Of a DNA stretch of 64,000 nt, positions 42,379 through 55,316 are shown in pieces. This DNA comes from Hymenochaete sp. R1. Its lineage: Eukaryota > Basidiomycota > Agaricomycetes > Hymenochaetales > Hymenochaetaceae. Location of the stretch: positions 62,001 to 126,000 of the forward strand of contig JAFREE010000032.1 in the NCBI GenBank assembly GCA_019400425.1, in the 5' to 3' direction. A program made the position numbers and the translations under genes. How positions within the stretch are numbered: the first letter of the stretch is position 1; each line of letters opens with the position of its first letter. The notes under the pieces are model-generated. The model was not told where the DNA came from. It worked only from the letters and a program-made list of their open reading frames with translations, and searched no databases.

Positions 42379-45300
42379 TCAGTCCTGATCAAATGGCGTT
42401 TGCCTTCGCCTGTCCTTCGACCGCGCAGCAAAACGGTGGAACGTGCTCACGGCCCTCTTGACCTTGTCAAACTCATTCCGTTGAATATTCCTGTAACGAG
42501 CAGATGAGCATGAATCCCGTTAATGACATGCAGTAAGAGACTTACGTCGACACATCCTGCAGTAGTTGATCTTTCGCTGGTGCAAATGAAGCTGCCATTG
42601 GAATATTGTTCAGAGCTTCAGGGAACCACGACAACACGTTTTGAGGCATTAGCACTGCCAACAGGCGGATGATCGTGACGACAATAGAAACCGACTCCTC
42701 GGGGAAGTCATTCACCAACCCATTCAGTAGGTTTAACATCAGGGTCGGCCCCTCGGCTTCGAGCACCTGACGAATTGAGGCAGCATAAATAGGGAATTTT
42801 GGTGGAGGATTTCTGACCGAAGGGTCTAGAGAGTCGTGCCCTATAATACCTCGAACCAAGTCTAAGGACGCAAAAATAACGTCTGACTGAACAAGTGTTA
42901 GGGAGGCAGTGGCGATCCGTATGGCTGAGGGAAAGGCCGGTGAATCCAAAAAGACATCTGGTCTCCGCGAAAATAACTCGAGAGTCATATGCAAGTAGTC
43001 CTCGAGAACTTTTTTTGAATATGTACGTCAATTATTGTGAGGCAACTAGAAGCATTGGATGGCTTACTGTCTGGTATGTCAAACAGTTGTTTTTGTTGCA
43101 GTAATGAAATGACCTTCGAAGTTGACCTATCGTATGCGTCCCGAGCAGCTGCATACATATCAGGGCTATCATCTTCGCTAAAGGTCGCTATCACTTTTCC
43201 TGCTATCCAAACATAGCTAGCAAAGCCTGTCGCTTCGAATGCTATTGACATTCTTCCAAGCACAGGTATTGACACGGATTGAGCAGCTGAGTTGAAGAAA
43301 CGCATTCCAGCGCGAAGGACTCGGGTCGTACGTTCAGCGACGTCGCTGAGGTTGCCAAACTTCGAGAGTAGATCATCCAGAACGGACCATGCTTCTTGAC
43401 AACTACTCCGGCAGGAAGGAGGTAAGTCCTCCCCAAAAGTTTCAATGATTGACAACATTGCTTCAAGATTCTCGAGGCAATCTGATGGAGTTGTTCGAAT
43501 TAGACCGTGGCGTTTTTCCGTACGAGAAAGTACTTACTGCCGACATCCTGCAGGTCTTGTTTCGATGGGGTTTGTTTGGTCGCAATGACGTTGACCTGGC
43601 CCAATAGATAGACGGAGAAAGTTTTTAAAGATTGTGCAGCTTGATCCACAGGCATGGCTGAGATGACATGTGCCACAGCCTCGTAGAGGTGCATCCGATC
43701 CTCTTGCAAGATCTTTCCCTCTAAAGAAGTTAGGAAGGAATGAAGCTGGGGCAAAAATGGTATCATGTCCTATAAGAGATAGATAAGTTTCGATCCTCGA
43801 GATGTATTAGTACGATTGTACCTGTTTACAGTCCATACACAAATACACCATGGCATGACTTGCCGCGGCTGAGACTTCGCTGTCTGCACTCTGAAACCCA
43901 TTTGACACAAACTGAAGCTGGAATGGGATATAGGACGTGTGTCGACTTGTCCATTCCGAGTACCTTGAGATGACCAACGTTGCCGCGTATCGCACTCGTG
44001 GATGGTCTGGTAGTAAAGGAAGCAGATCCATAATCTTGGGAATCGTTTTTTCATCCGTCGGATCGACCTCAGCTCCCATCGACCGTAAGGAGAACAGCGG
44101 GGCTTCGATATTTTGCCACGAGACCTGATTGCCTGCATTTCCGTTAGACAGCGCCTGAGAAATGATCTTGACGACTTCGTTAAGGCAGTTCTCCGTGCCG
44201 AGGACAAAGCAGCAATCCTTCAATGTATCACCCATGACATGTCTGAAAGACCTGAAATCATCCAATTCTTGACCAGTCATCGTCGATGGATCTTCAGGGA
44301 AGTGTAGATGTTTGATCATGACGCTCATGAGTGACCGATACGCGTCCAAAAATAAGGGGGAAACTGTAGGCTTCTTTCCGATGCTCATGGCGAGTCGCAT
44401 CCAGAACTGAAAAGTAATGGGAACGATGTCGAGGTCATGGTATGCCGAGCATTCCCCTATGGCCTCGACGATTGGGAAGAATGAATCAGGATGCTGCAGG
44501 ATCAACATTCGATATACTTCGCCAGCCTCGCTGAAAATCTTTGCGAGTCCTTTCATCTTGTCCGGATCATCTTCTGCGAGAGCAATTTTCGGTCTCATTT
44601 GAATGAGTCGAGGTACTATTTTCTCGATAACACTCATGTTATCGTCGATCTCCTGTGTCTCATGGATCACCTCGCATAGAACGTCTACAGCAGCATCGAA
44701 CAGCGGTTCGGAGTCCAGCGCCTCGAATGCGAACCCTAGTAGGGGCGTTTCTGACACCATGGCGGGTGTGATTTCTCCTGCAATTATCCAACTCCTCAAG
44801 CAGGAAAAGATTTGTGACTGCAGTGCTTGCGTGACACCTTGTTAAAGTTTCAGGATAGGATCAATTCTCACTCACATTTGAAGCTTACCTGGAGCAGCGA
44901 TATACATTGCCAGCAGACGTGCGACTTGAGTCGAGTTCCCCGTTAATAACTTCTCTGAACCTTCTTGATACTCCTCATTCTAGTTTTACAGTAATGGTCG
45001 TTCCTTTCTCAGTATTATCCGATGCAACATGAGAGAAACGTGTGCATACAGTCACCGGAATTCTTGAGTTCGTTGTGATCTCCTCAGGAAGTAGCCTCAA
45101 GAACTCCAAAAGCGTCGGCACGGTTACAGGATCCTGTCCAAATTTATCGATCATCTCTTGGACGGCAGATGTCTGCCACTCCGGGAACTGAAGGGCTAGA
45201 CCAGACAACGCGAGGCTGAGCTGGATGGTGATCGTTTTGGGGCCATTTGACAGACTCCCTAACGCAGCTATCAAGGTATCCCGAAGTGGCGGAATGAAAG

Positions 45301-45654
45301 ATCGGTCGAGCTGGTGGAGGTCGTATGTAACCTATCGGAGGATTGTATGAGGTTCACTGCTACAAGTAACAGACGCTAACAGACGCCCAATCTTACCTTT
45401 GTTCGAAACGTCTGGGCTGCGAAGACCTTTGCCTCCAACGAAGTCTCTTGACTACGAAGTAAAACATTGCATGTTGCCCACGCTTCGTTCTGACGTCGAG
45501 TGAATCAGTCGCTAGTGACGATGGGACCATGTGGCGAGATAATTACGGAGTGCTGGAAATCCTGGAGCCAGGTGTTCGCGTTGTTGAAAGCGACCTTGTC
45601 ACCTGGCCGACTTAAAGTAGCGAGGGCAGAATGAACTGCTTCGACGTCAGCCAT
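42379..45654 (-). CDS. MTR10: Nuclear import receptor MTR10 / transportin-3 family
   Basis: Importin-beta-family HEAT-repeat receptor; the yeast protein imports SR-like mRNA-binding proteins such as Npl3. Predicted 936 residues (yeast 972). Exons in coding order: 45654-45547, 45489-45397, 45331-45050, 44979-44889, 44837-43822, 43769-43538, 43481-43068, 43008-42546, 42490-42379. The N-terminus (ANTWLQDFQHSNEAWATCNV, then AQTFRTKVTYDLHQL) is the Ran-binding importin-beta repeat. Family marks continue with LSLALSGLALQFPEW, LLEFLRLLPEE, the central helices around LVISRYSEWTSRH, and the C-terminal NEFDKVKRAVSTFHRFAARS. These point to Mtr10/TNPO3 rather than Kap95, Kap104 or Crm1. Confidence 0.92.
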
Positions 45655-45874
45655 TTTTTAAGTTGAAGTGTTTTGATAAATGACAAGAAGAAGAGAATGA
45701 AGACAGAGAGTGCTAGTGTTAGTGGTGGGCAATGGTCAAGGGTGACGTTGATGAGCATCCGCGCGCGGACTTTGCCATGCGCCATGCATGGCTCATGTTC
45801 TCACTCTCACCATCGTCATTAAGCAATTTCTTTCATAGTTTTACTCACTCTTCCTTTCACAAGCATCCCCAGCA

Positions 45875-47445
45875 ATGCAAGCCCATTCTCAAACTCCAGG
45901 AAGACATCATATTGGGCCGTATAACGTCGCAAGAGTTATGAAGACCAACAAGTCGGAAAAGTTTAAAATTGCAATGGAACTGTCGTCCGTGGTGTTTCGG
46001 CAGGGCGATCGAATCGTTGGGTTCGCGTTTTCGTTCACCTCACTTACTTCTTGGTTCTCATTGCATGCAGATTAGATATGATGAAAAACATAGAAGAGAG
46101 GGACAGGGGACCTGTTTTTGTTAAAGGAATCGCGGAGGTTCCGATGTCACGTCTCACTGAAGAAGGTGCCAGATGCGTTAAACGGGAACCCACTGCTAAG
46201 CGAGCTTACGACGCTTTTCTCAAGACCACCTCAATCATTGTAGTAGCAGAGGTGTTTGGTCAGCCAGTCATCACAAACTGTGAGTGGTAAGGCTCGTCAG
46301 TAGATCGATATTTGGCTCTGACACGGATCTGACAGCATCAGCGCTTGTGCGAGTAAGCACTCGTGATAAGTTGAGCGCATAATTGTACTTTTCTTTTTTC
46401 CTCATCACGACTGACCATATGTACTTAGAGACACGCAGATCGAACACGACTTTGATATAGCGTCCATGCACGCTCAATGCTACGAACAGTCCAGGGACTA
46501 TATCTCGTCTCATAGACTGCTCGCGGACATCGACAACATCATTAAGGCATACCCAGTCCGATCTAAACTCGGCCGTACACCGAAATGGGTGGTCTCAAAA
46601 TACTTAGACATGCAAAAAAGGTTGGCGCTAGAAAATGCTAAAAGGGTGACGCACACCCCTCGTCATATTCATCGAGCAGAAGTCTACCACCTCCTCGCAA
46701 AACACCGGCAAAGCATTAGAGGAAAAGAGATGATGAGGAGACTCAACGATCAGACCTGGTCAGAGCTTTTCGGTAGAGTAGAAAATACCCATCTCGGTAA
46801 ACTTGATATCGATGAGCTCGAGGGAAGATGGTCGGACACAGAAGAAGAAGCGCCCGTGGAGGTCGATACACCGACTGAAGACCCCGATGCGCGGGAAGTG
46901 GACTTTTCTCATACGGTAAGCCCTCCTCAAAGAATATCTTATCACACATAATGAACACCCATATTCAGTACACTTATATTGGTGGAAAGTCCATCAACAA
47001 CGATGCAGACCGACTTGAACCAAGTGATGCTAAAGCACTGGAAAACCTGCCTCGATTGCTCCATCATGGTGTACCGGAGCTGTCAACTGACTTAGGATGG
47101 TTCTGTCCTGAGATAAAGTGTTCGTTCGCGATCGATTTTCTCGATCCTCCGGAGTACCTCATGACTTGCATGAGTTTTGAAGATTTTGAATTCATCAAAG
47201 CAGGTCTTTGGGATCCGAGCGACAAGAGATTTGCCAACTTATTCCTTGACATAGTTGAACATCACTTTTACGAGCACTTGAGGGAGGAAAACATCCAGCA
47301 TGTTGCATCCGTTCGCGAAGGCTGTTACGCGTCTAAAAGACCTGTGATCCGGACTGTTCTGCTGACTGGAGCAAGACAATTTAAGAAAGAGTATTACAAC
47401 CCTCGTTTCAAGCACGTTCCGGACTTGTTGCAGACTACGCTGTAA
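45875..47445 (+). CDS. Uncharacterised conserved-looking protein
   Basis: Predicted 438 residues, not assigned to any family I know. Exons: 45875-46020, 46071-46279, 46431-46915, 46969-47445; all joins keep phase. The second junction uses the acceptor at 46429-46430, because the AG two bases earlier would create a stop. The N-terminal third is mixed (FKIAMELSSVVFRQGDRIVG). The middle is basic and helical (KYLDMQKRLALENAKRVTHT, then HRAEVYHLLAKHRQSIRGKE), followed by an acidic linker (TEEEAPVEVDTPTEDPD). The C-terminal 160 residues look folded and Cys/His-containing: LGWFCPEIKCSFAIDF, then CMSFEDFEFIKAG and HHFYEHLREENIQHV. No signal peptide or membrane segment. It lies 220 bp from, and divergent to, MTR10. 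Possible DNA- or protein-binding nuclear protein; this is only a suggestion from composition. Confidence 0.72.
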
Positions 47446-47678
47446 CTTTTTAATTAGTTTTTAGTCAAATATCGACATTGTTCTTCCGTTTCTCAAATGT
47501 GCGCTCATCCCCGCGTTGTTGAGTGTCAATCTTTTCGAAATTCAACAAGTTGAAGACTCGTTATACTACTGAATGTGGAATGAGTCATTGTATTCTATAA
47601 GTACAAGTTGCTCGACGTTACATTGTGTTTGGAAAAATGTAAAAGGGAAAAGGAAAATGCACAGTTTCAATAGCAAAT

Positions 47679-50600
47679 TTAGTCCATCTCTTCGATGTCA
47701 ATATCATCGTCGTAATCCAAATCCATATCACCGTCTTGTGGAGCCCGTTCGTGGTTTGGGACTATGACAAGACGGTTATGTGGTCCATCGAATTGTACGG
47801 CAACAATCTCCCCATCAAGTACCGCGTTCTCAAGAATCAGTACGGAAAGCGGGTTAAGAAGCTCTTGCTGGATGGCACGGTTGAGTGGCCTTGCTCCGTA
47901 AATGGGAGAATATCCGACTGCTGCCAAGTAATCCTTCGCCTCTGGAGTAAGATTAAGTACCATTTTCTTCTCCTTGAGACGTTCCTGGATTTCTTTCAAC
48001 CGGATGTCCACGATCTTCGTAATGTTCCTGCGAGACAGCGAGCGGAAGATGACAACCTCGTCGATACGGTTGATGAACTCAGGTGGGAAGTGGCCTTGGA
48101 TAGCACCCATCACGAGCGAACGGGTCTCGGGTTTGACGGGACCATCGCCCATGTCATTGAGGTATGCTGCACCCAAGTTCGAGGTCATGATGATGACGGT
48201 GTTACGGAAGTCAACAACACGACCTTGGCCATCGGTTAGGCGTCCGTCGTCCAGGACCTGGAGGAAGAGGGTGACGAATTCGCGAGAAGCTTTCTCAATC
48301 TCGTCAATGAGCACGATTGAGTATGGTTTTCGGCGAATGTATTCGGTAAGCTGTCCCCCAGAGTCATGACCTAGCAGGAACTTGTAAGTACTCTACTTAC
48401 AATGTTTAGCACGAATGTACGATACTTACCGACATATCCCGGAGGAGCTCCGATGAGGCGTGAGATAGAATGTTTCTCCGAGTACTCCGTTGCGTCGATA
48501 CGAATCATGGCATTTGACGAGTCGAATAGGAGGGTCGCAAGAGTCTTACTGAGTAGGGTCTTTCCTGTACCAGACGGACCAGCAAAGAGGAAACTCGCGA
48601 TGGGTCGATTCTCGTTGGAAAGTCCACTTCTTGATAAGCGAATGGCGTTTGCGACAGCCTTTACAGCTTCAGGCTGACCAACGACTTCTTCGGACAAGAT
48701 ACGTTCCATCTGATTCAAAAGTAATCAGATAAAATCGAAAGCAATGTCAGCACTCTTGCATCCACTTACCTTCAAGAGTTTCTCCTTCTCAGTAGACAAA
48801 AGTCGAGTAACTGGTATTGAAGTCCACCTTGCTACGATTTCGGCAATCTGCTCCGAGGTGACGGTATCCGTCCCACCCCCGGCTGTGACATCTTCTTCTC
48901 GCTTCTTAGCCTCTAGCTTTTCAAGTTTCTCTTGGAGATCAGGAAGGGCAAAGTATCGGAGGTCTGAGGCAGTAGCGAGGTCATACCTGAGGAAAGCCTG
49001 TCAGACTCGACCCAAAAAAAGATGAAAATTAGTTCGATCTCACCGTCGTTCCGCATCATCCGCCTTCGCCTTCAACTCGTCAATGCGTCGGCGGGTGTCA
49101 GTGATTTCGTCGCCTCTCTTCTTCTCATTCTCATATGCGATTTTCAGTGGTGCGAGCTTTTCGTCGACGTCGGCAATAGCTTTTCGGGCAACACCAAGGC
49201 GTTCCTTGCTCGCTTGATCTTTCTCTCGCTCGAGCGCATGCACTTCAACTTCCAGCTCGAGTTTCCGACGTTCAAGCTTGTCGATCTCCTCAGGAGCGGT
49301 CTCTCGAGTCACCCTTACACTAGAACCCGTAGTCAGCAATGGAGATATGATATAATGTGGTTAAGAATAAGCCTACCTTGCACATGCTTCATCGACCAAG
49401 TCGATGGCGGAATCCGGCAGTCGCCGTGAAGTGAGATATCGATGGGCAAGCTGAGCAGCGCTGATCAAAGCACCGTCGTGGATCCTCACACCGTGATGGA
49501 CCTCATACTTCTCTCGGATGCCACGCAGAATGGAAATGGTTTCCGGAACGGAAGGCTCGTTCACCACAACTTGGGCAAATCGACGTTCAAGGGCAGCTGA
49601 ACAAGAAGATAGTTAATATCATGATCAAGTGCCGCCAAAGAATGAACGCTTACCATCTTTCTCGACATACTTCCGGTATTCGGCGAGAGTGGTGGCACCA
49701 ATGCACCGTAACTTTCCGCGAGCAAGGAGCGGCTTGAACAAGTTCGCAGCATCCATTCCGCCACCCTCGCTACCATTTCCAGCCATGATGAGGTGCAATT
49801 CATCGATGAAAAGGATGACTCCCGGACCATTTTCAGCAGCCTTCTCAACCTCATTGAGTACAGCTTTCACACGTTCTTCGTATTCTCCCTTGTACTTCGC
49901 ACCGGCCATGAGCGCACCCATGTCGAGGCTGTATAGCCTGCAGAAAAGCGATGCCGGCACATCACGCTTCACGATACGCTGGGCCAATCCTTCTGCAATT
50001 GCAGTCTTGCCGACTCCAGGCTCACCGATGAGGACAGGGTTATTCTTCGTCCTGAATTAAACCTGTCAGTGCTCTGGATGTATGTTTTAAATACGACGAG
50101 TAGACTTACCTCCGGCAAAGAATCCGAATAGCACGACGTATTTCGTTATCCCGGCCGATGACGGGATCGATTTTGCCCTCTTCCGCAAGACTCGTCAAAT
50201 CAACTGCATATTTCTGCAAAGCATCAAAACCTTGCTCCGCGTTCCTACTGTCGACGCGACGGTCGCCACGTAGTTGTTGAATGGCCGTCTTAAGAGAGGC
50301 TTCCGTCAACGAAACCTCTTTGAGGATAGATGCAATAGATGAGTCTTTGATGAGAGCGAGAAGGATGTGGTCTTGAGCGATGTAAGTGTCGTGCATGGTT
50401 TTCTGAATCGACTGGGCCTCCCGAAGGACCTTGACAGTCGTGGTCGCAAGCTGAACATCTTCGGGTGGTGGGTCTTGGCTTGGGACTCGTACAAGTTGCT
50501 TGTGCAGGGCACGGTTGACGAGTTGCTGCACGAAGCATGTTAGAGCAAGGTCGAGATGGAGACATATGAAAATAACATACCGGTTCGCCACCCGCCTTCT

Positions 50601-50772
50601 GTATGACGGACGAGAACAGTGAACGCGACTGTGAATCCTCACCGGCACCTTCGTTAAGAAAGACAAAGGCCAAGTGAACAGGAAGGACTTGAGCATTGGA
50701 ATAATCTTTCGAGAGTTGAACGGCGGCGGCAACGGTTTGCTGAGCCTTATCAGTGAAGTCGAAGTTGGACAT
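47679..50772 (-). CDS. HSP104: Heat shock protein Hsp104 (ClpB family disaggregase)
   Basis: Hexameric AAA+ chaperone that resolubilises aggregates with Hsp70/Hsp40 and gives thermotolerance. Predicted 894 residues (yeast 908). Exons in coding order: 50772-50581, 50525-50110, 50051-49654, 49596-49377, 49313-49044, 48986-48770, 48709-48430, 48370-47679. The Clp N domain is followed by AAA-1 (Walker [10 protein letters not shown], Walker [10 protein letters not shown], pore loop [10 protein letters not shown]). The coiled-coil M domain lies near residues 410-530, then AAA-2 (Walker [14 protein letters not shown], pore loop GYVG, Walker [10 protein letters not shown]) and arginine fingers around [10 protein letters not shown]. 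The acidic tail ends DIDIEEMD, resembling the cytosolic Hsp104 end rather than mitochondrial Hsp78. No presequence is present, so a cytosolic/nuclear location is expected. Confidence 0.96.
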
Positions 50773-51536
50773 TGTTGAGGGTATACGGTTGGAGTTTGTC
50801 AACAGATAACTATGGGATCGAGCGTAAGTGAGCTCTAGGACTCGGACTTATATGCATTGCGAGCGGACAGAAGCACTCAAACATTCTGGAACCTCTGTGA
50901 GGCATACAGATGTTTTGAGAAAGATCTAGACGTCATCAGCTTTTCTTTGCCTTTTATAGATAGTCATGCATGTGACATACATAGTCACGTGCTTGAACAT
51001 TACTTTGCTTAGCTAACTACGGTTCGTTGTGTGAACTTTCACCTGACTTTGATCTAATAGTAATACTTAATACTTATCACAGACCCGTGACTTACTTACA
51101 CTACAGACAAATGAGGATTTGTGACCTCAAAAAACCCATCGCAAATTCTTGAAAAATTCTAAGTATGTTTTTGAAGTTTTTTGTGTAGGAAAATCCGAAA
51201 ATTTATCCGTATTTTGGCAGGAGGATAAGAGTTTGTTACAGAATTTTGTCAACCTCACAAATTTTGAGACAAACTTAGAATACATTTCCCACTTTTTGAC
51301 GCATTTTTCCGGCCAACAAATTGGACCATGTCTGCTGTGTTAGTTAATGTGCGCACGTGACCCGTCTACGAAACACCGCACCACCAAGGCCTGTGCAAGT
51401 TCAGTCTAGCACACACACACACACTTGCGTAACAAAACGGACATCAACTACTCCTCCCTTTCCTCTCTTCTCCTCTTCCGCTCATCACTAGCAACTCTCA
51501 TTTTTTCACTTTCTTATTTCTCTTTTCTATGCAATC
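50773..51536. promoter_or_regulatory. Divergent HSP104 / DCP2 intergenic region
   Basis: 764 bp between outward-facing start codons. On the HSP104 side, a TATA box (minus strand, 50847-50853) lies about 75 bp before the ATG. About 35 bp further out is TTCTGGAA (50884-50891), an inverted TTC/GAA pair as in heat shock elements. The middle (51050-51340) is AT-rich with no conserved frame. A short CA repeat (about 51413-51424) and a CT-rich leader precede the DCP2 ATG. Confidence 0.5.
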
Positions 51537-54031
51537 ATGGCCTCGTCATCATCATCTTCGTCGCCTGAACTCCATCATGCTCCTTCGGCTCTCGATGTCA
51601 CATTCTTCTCCAATGCCTCCCTCGATGAGGTGCTTGAAGAACTGTCAACGTTGGTTCCCTATCCGCCGTGCCCTGTAAGAACTTACGACTGATCTTTGGA
51701 ATAACGTTGTGCCCTCTTCAGACGATTCATTATGAACCTGCCCGATCAAGAGTTGGCATCCATTGAACGGATCTGCTTTCAGGTCGAACAAGCGTGAGCC
51801 ACCCCTATTCCTACCTTCTTTCCCATATCCTCGGCTCATCGCATTCTCAGCCACTGGTACTACGAAGACTTCATTCGGGAAGCCAATCCCAAACTCACGT
51901 CGATGCAGCTTAAGAAGTTTTCCTTTATCTTCTTCAACTCATGTCCCATTCTCCGGAAATGGGCACCCGCACACGAGGAGATCTTTGAGTCTTTCATGAC
52001 CTACAAAGTCACTGTTCCCGTCTGTGGCGCCATTCTCATCAATGAAAGCTGGGATAAGGTTTGCTTCCGCTTCTCTTTGTTTTGCTTGTGCTAACATGTT
52101 GTTTGAATTGGATGTAGTGCCTACTAGTTAAAGGTTGGAAGTCGTCTGCTGGCTGGGGTTTTCCAAAAGGCAAGATCAATCAAGGAGAGCCCGCACGTTC
52201 ATGTGCAGCAAGAGAGGTGTGTACGATTTAGGCATTGTGTGCCACGTTGTAAGCTGATACATTTGTGCAGGTCGAGGAAGAGATTGGCTTTCAGATCTCG
52301 AATTTGATCAATGAACAATACATAGCCGAACAGAACATACGAGGGCAGAGGGTGACTCTATTTATGGTTCCGAACGTCCCTGAAGATTACCCATTCGAAA
52401 CACACACGAGGAAAGAGATCAGTGTACGTCATCGAGTAGTAGGAAGCCTTGATTGGTTCTTATGTTTTCATCCTTAGAAAATTGAGTGGTTCAGGATGTC
52501 TGATCTGCCCGGCTGGAAACGGGCTCAAGTAACTGGCAAATTTTACTTGGTTTCGCCCTTCATAAAGTAAATATGCTTCCTTGCATACATATGTTTGCAT
52601 CTGAACGTTTTTCGCAGGACATTAAAGGAGTTTGTCACTGTCAACAAACCTCCTAACGTGCGACAGAGCAGGAGGAAGAAGGGCATCAACTCCCAAAACT
52701 CGACGAAGTCGAAGGGGATTGATGCGTTGCTGGATAATGACGACTTGGACCCCCCGATAGCTGTCAATCTTGACCGGGATGTTAATGGCTACAGCTCTTC
52801 ATCAGCGGATAACACAGAGCCTCTCACCCCATCACCACAAGCAGCGGAGGCTATACCGGTCAGCACGAGCACAGACGATGAAGAGGGTGCTTTCCCATCG
52901 ATGGACCCCCACTTCGCACGTTTATTGAACGGACTTACGTTGTCAGCAAGCAAACCCTCGTTCAACGGTTGTTCGGAGTCAAGGTCAATTTCTGTTACTC
53001 CGACTTCTGCCAAAAATCCTTTGGCAGACAAAGACAGCTCTCGCATTAAGTCACCACGTGAAGTCTTCGAAGAGTGTGCTCGTTCGGCTTTTGCTGTGAC
53101 GTCACCGAAGGCGTCGAACAATAGAGTGAAATCGCCACCAGACGCGTCTCTGTCGGATAGCACCGTCGACGCGACGAAAGCTCCGCCTGTTGTACCTCTG
53201 GCACCTTCTGTTCAGCTTCCACCAAAGCCAAATGGTGCCCACGATAATCGCTTTTCTAAGCATTTGGCGCTCCTAGAGTCCGTAGCGCAGGAATCAATGG
53301 CAAAGACGCCGATGCCTTCAGATGCCTCTTCTCTTCATCATGGTCTCACACCATATGTGCCATCTCAACCATTTGGCCTTGAGCATCAACGGAACCCAGG
53401 TCTTGTACAACCTACAATGGCTCATAATTTGCCCTATCATGGATTCTCCTCCATGCTACACTTGAATGAGGGTCCAAACATGCGGCCAATGACAAGCCAT
53501 GCTCCAACGTCACCTCTAAACCCTTTGTCAGTCCGTCCGAACCCTGTTATGAGCGTTCACCAAGGAAATTTGCTGTCGCTGCTAGGGAAGCCAAGTGCGC
53601 CTCCCTGTACGGGACCACCTCCGTCGCAGAGTCATCCATTCTTTGGTAATCAAGTGCCGTATGGACATATGCCGCCTAGGCCATTCAGCACAGTGGGCCC
53701 TCAAGTACCTCCGCCTTCAAAGTCACAATCCTTTGCTGTACCTAACCATATCGCTTCGCCATCTTCCGGTCCTTTGCATGGTTCCTTCCCACAGGCGCAT
53801 TTTCAGTCGTTCTCCCAACAGCCTTCGCATTCGCTTCAGCAATCCGGGCTTCCCCCTCCGATTGGATTCAATGGGCTACCGAGCGGGCCGTGCCCGCCAC
53901 GTCCGAACGCGAGCCATCTCCTTTCGTTGCTCAACTCGAGTAGCAACATTGCGAGACCTGCGACTACGTTATTCTCGGGTACGATGCGACCCGCTAACTC
54001 CACAAGCTACCCCGGTCCGCCTTCGCTTTGA
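51537..54031 (+). CDS. DCP2: mRNA decapping enzyme subunit Dcp2
   Basis: Nudix hydrolase removing the 5' cap from mRNA in P bodies. Predicted 715 residues. Exons: 51537-51649, 51722-51793, 51851-52058, 52118-52216, 52271-52423, 52478-52566, 52618-54031. The regulatory domain (Box A) includes [20 protein letters not shown] and [12 protein letters not shown]. The Nudix box is intact: [20 protein letters not shown] followed by REVEEEIGF, with the catalytic Glu residues of REVEEE. Box B lies near [12 protein letters not shown]. The long C-terminal tail is Pro/Ser-rich and disordered, with short Leu-rich motifs ([21 protein letters not shown]) that resemble the helical leucine-rich motifs binding Edc3/Pat1 in other fungi. 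The first donor is the GT in AAC-GTTGG, since only this restores the LSTRF join. Confidence 0.94.
53541..53944 (+). other. Short leucine-rich motifs in the Dcp2 tail
   Basis: Two similar motifs, LLSLLGKP (coding near 53568-53600) and LLSLLNSS (near 53919-53944), sit in an otherwise Pro/Gly/Ser-rich tail. In yeasts, Dcp2 tails carry helical leucine-rich motifs that recruit enhancers of decapping. The equivalence is inferred from composition and position. Confidence 0.45.
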
Positions 54032-55316
54032 TGAGTGAAGTAATTTCAGTTACACGTAGATACCTTCTTGGTCACTCCTGATGGATAATTGCATACCTCT
54101 GCATCATTCGCTACATTCGCTACATTCCTTGAGCCTTCTTTCTCTTTTCTCTCCTTTTATCTGTCTCTCCATTTTCACTTCCCAATCCCGAATTTCTATC
54201 AATGGCTCAATAGTTCTCTTCCCTCATTTTATGTGACAAGAAAGAATTCTGTGTTTTTATGTCTTGGTTCATGCTGGCTATTTCACTGTACTCTTTTCCT
54301 GAAGATTTTTTTATGCTGCCTGCACATGGTTCCTTCCTCGATCTCATTCCCTTTATATTTTCTTTTCTTTCACAGTACCTAAAGTTATGCCGATTTTACA
54401 GGTTCAGACGTCCCCGTTTCCTCCAAAGTTCCAGCTTTGCTCCCAGATACTCACGTCTTCTTCCCGTTCATATCTGTTCCCCCTCCTTTCTTCCGCCGTT
54501 CTATGTACTTGTGTAACCAACAGTTTCCCCTCCCCCTATCGCGTTTCTTCCCTCCCCCTCCTCTGTTGATGTCATCGTCATCGTCGTCGTCATCGTCGCA
54601 CTCCCATTCATGGTGATATAACTCAAAACTCAAATATAAATGTTCGTTGTTTGGTGGGGTTAGTAGGACCTCCCTTAATCCCCGTTTGACTGAAACAGGA
54701 ATCTACCATCTACCATCTCCATTGCCATCTTGACAAGACAGGAGAGGTCGAGATCACTGACCGTCTTTCAGATTCTCTGAGTCTGAGATTCCGGAGATTC
54801 GAGAAGAAAGAGAGAATCGCGAAAAAAGAAACCTGATTGCCTGAGCCGTCGGGAATGACATAATCATAATCATAGTCTGCCCACCATCGAAATCGATGCG
54901 ATGATGCAAGATCACGGCGCACGGCGCAAGAAATTTTTGAGCTTCTTGCTGGCTGGTTGGATGGATGGGTGGATGGATTTTCCCCTGGGCCTTTCAAAAA
55001 TTCTCTCCTCTCCTCTCCGGGTGGCCACCATACCTCCGCCTCCGCCAGTCGTCAGTCCCGCCTCTCACTTCCGTTTTGTCGCTCCGCTTCCGCCACCCCG
55101 CTCTTGCCTCGCCTCGCGTAATATCCTGATCACTGTTTCTCCACTCACATTCATGGACGAGTGCTAAACCCAGGATTCCTTGCAGCACCGAGTCTTACTT
55201 GCAGGTTCCACACACACACCACACGACTAATCTCCTCTATTCTGTTCTGTTCTAGTCTGTTCTAATCTGTTCTTTGTTTTCCCTCACTCGTAAAGACACA
55301 CAGCTCTTTAAAAAAG
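54032..55316. other. 1.3-kb intergenic region between DCP2 and PRPP synthetase
   Basis: T/C-rich DCP2 3' UTR (54110-54560), then an ATCGTC-type hexamer tract (54571-54600), then a more complex stretch (54660-55190), and finally an imperfect tandem tract of CTGTTCT/CTAGT units (about 55238-55275) before the PRS leader. Open frames on both strands at 54700-55190 overlap one another and are Ser/Arg/Pro-rich without motifs. I see no gene. Confidence 0.4.

Noticed and set aside
47736..49429. Long plus-strand frames opposite HSP104
   Set aside because: Antisense shadows; the minus strand encodes a complete, highly conserved Hsp104.
51050..51350. AT-rich block between HSP104 and DCP2 as a transposon remnant
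   Set aside because: No terminal repeats, target-site duplication or coding remnant could be seen; AT-rich promoter DNA is enough to explain it.
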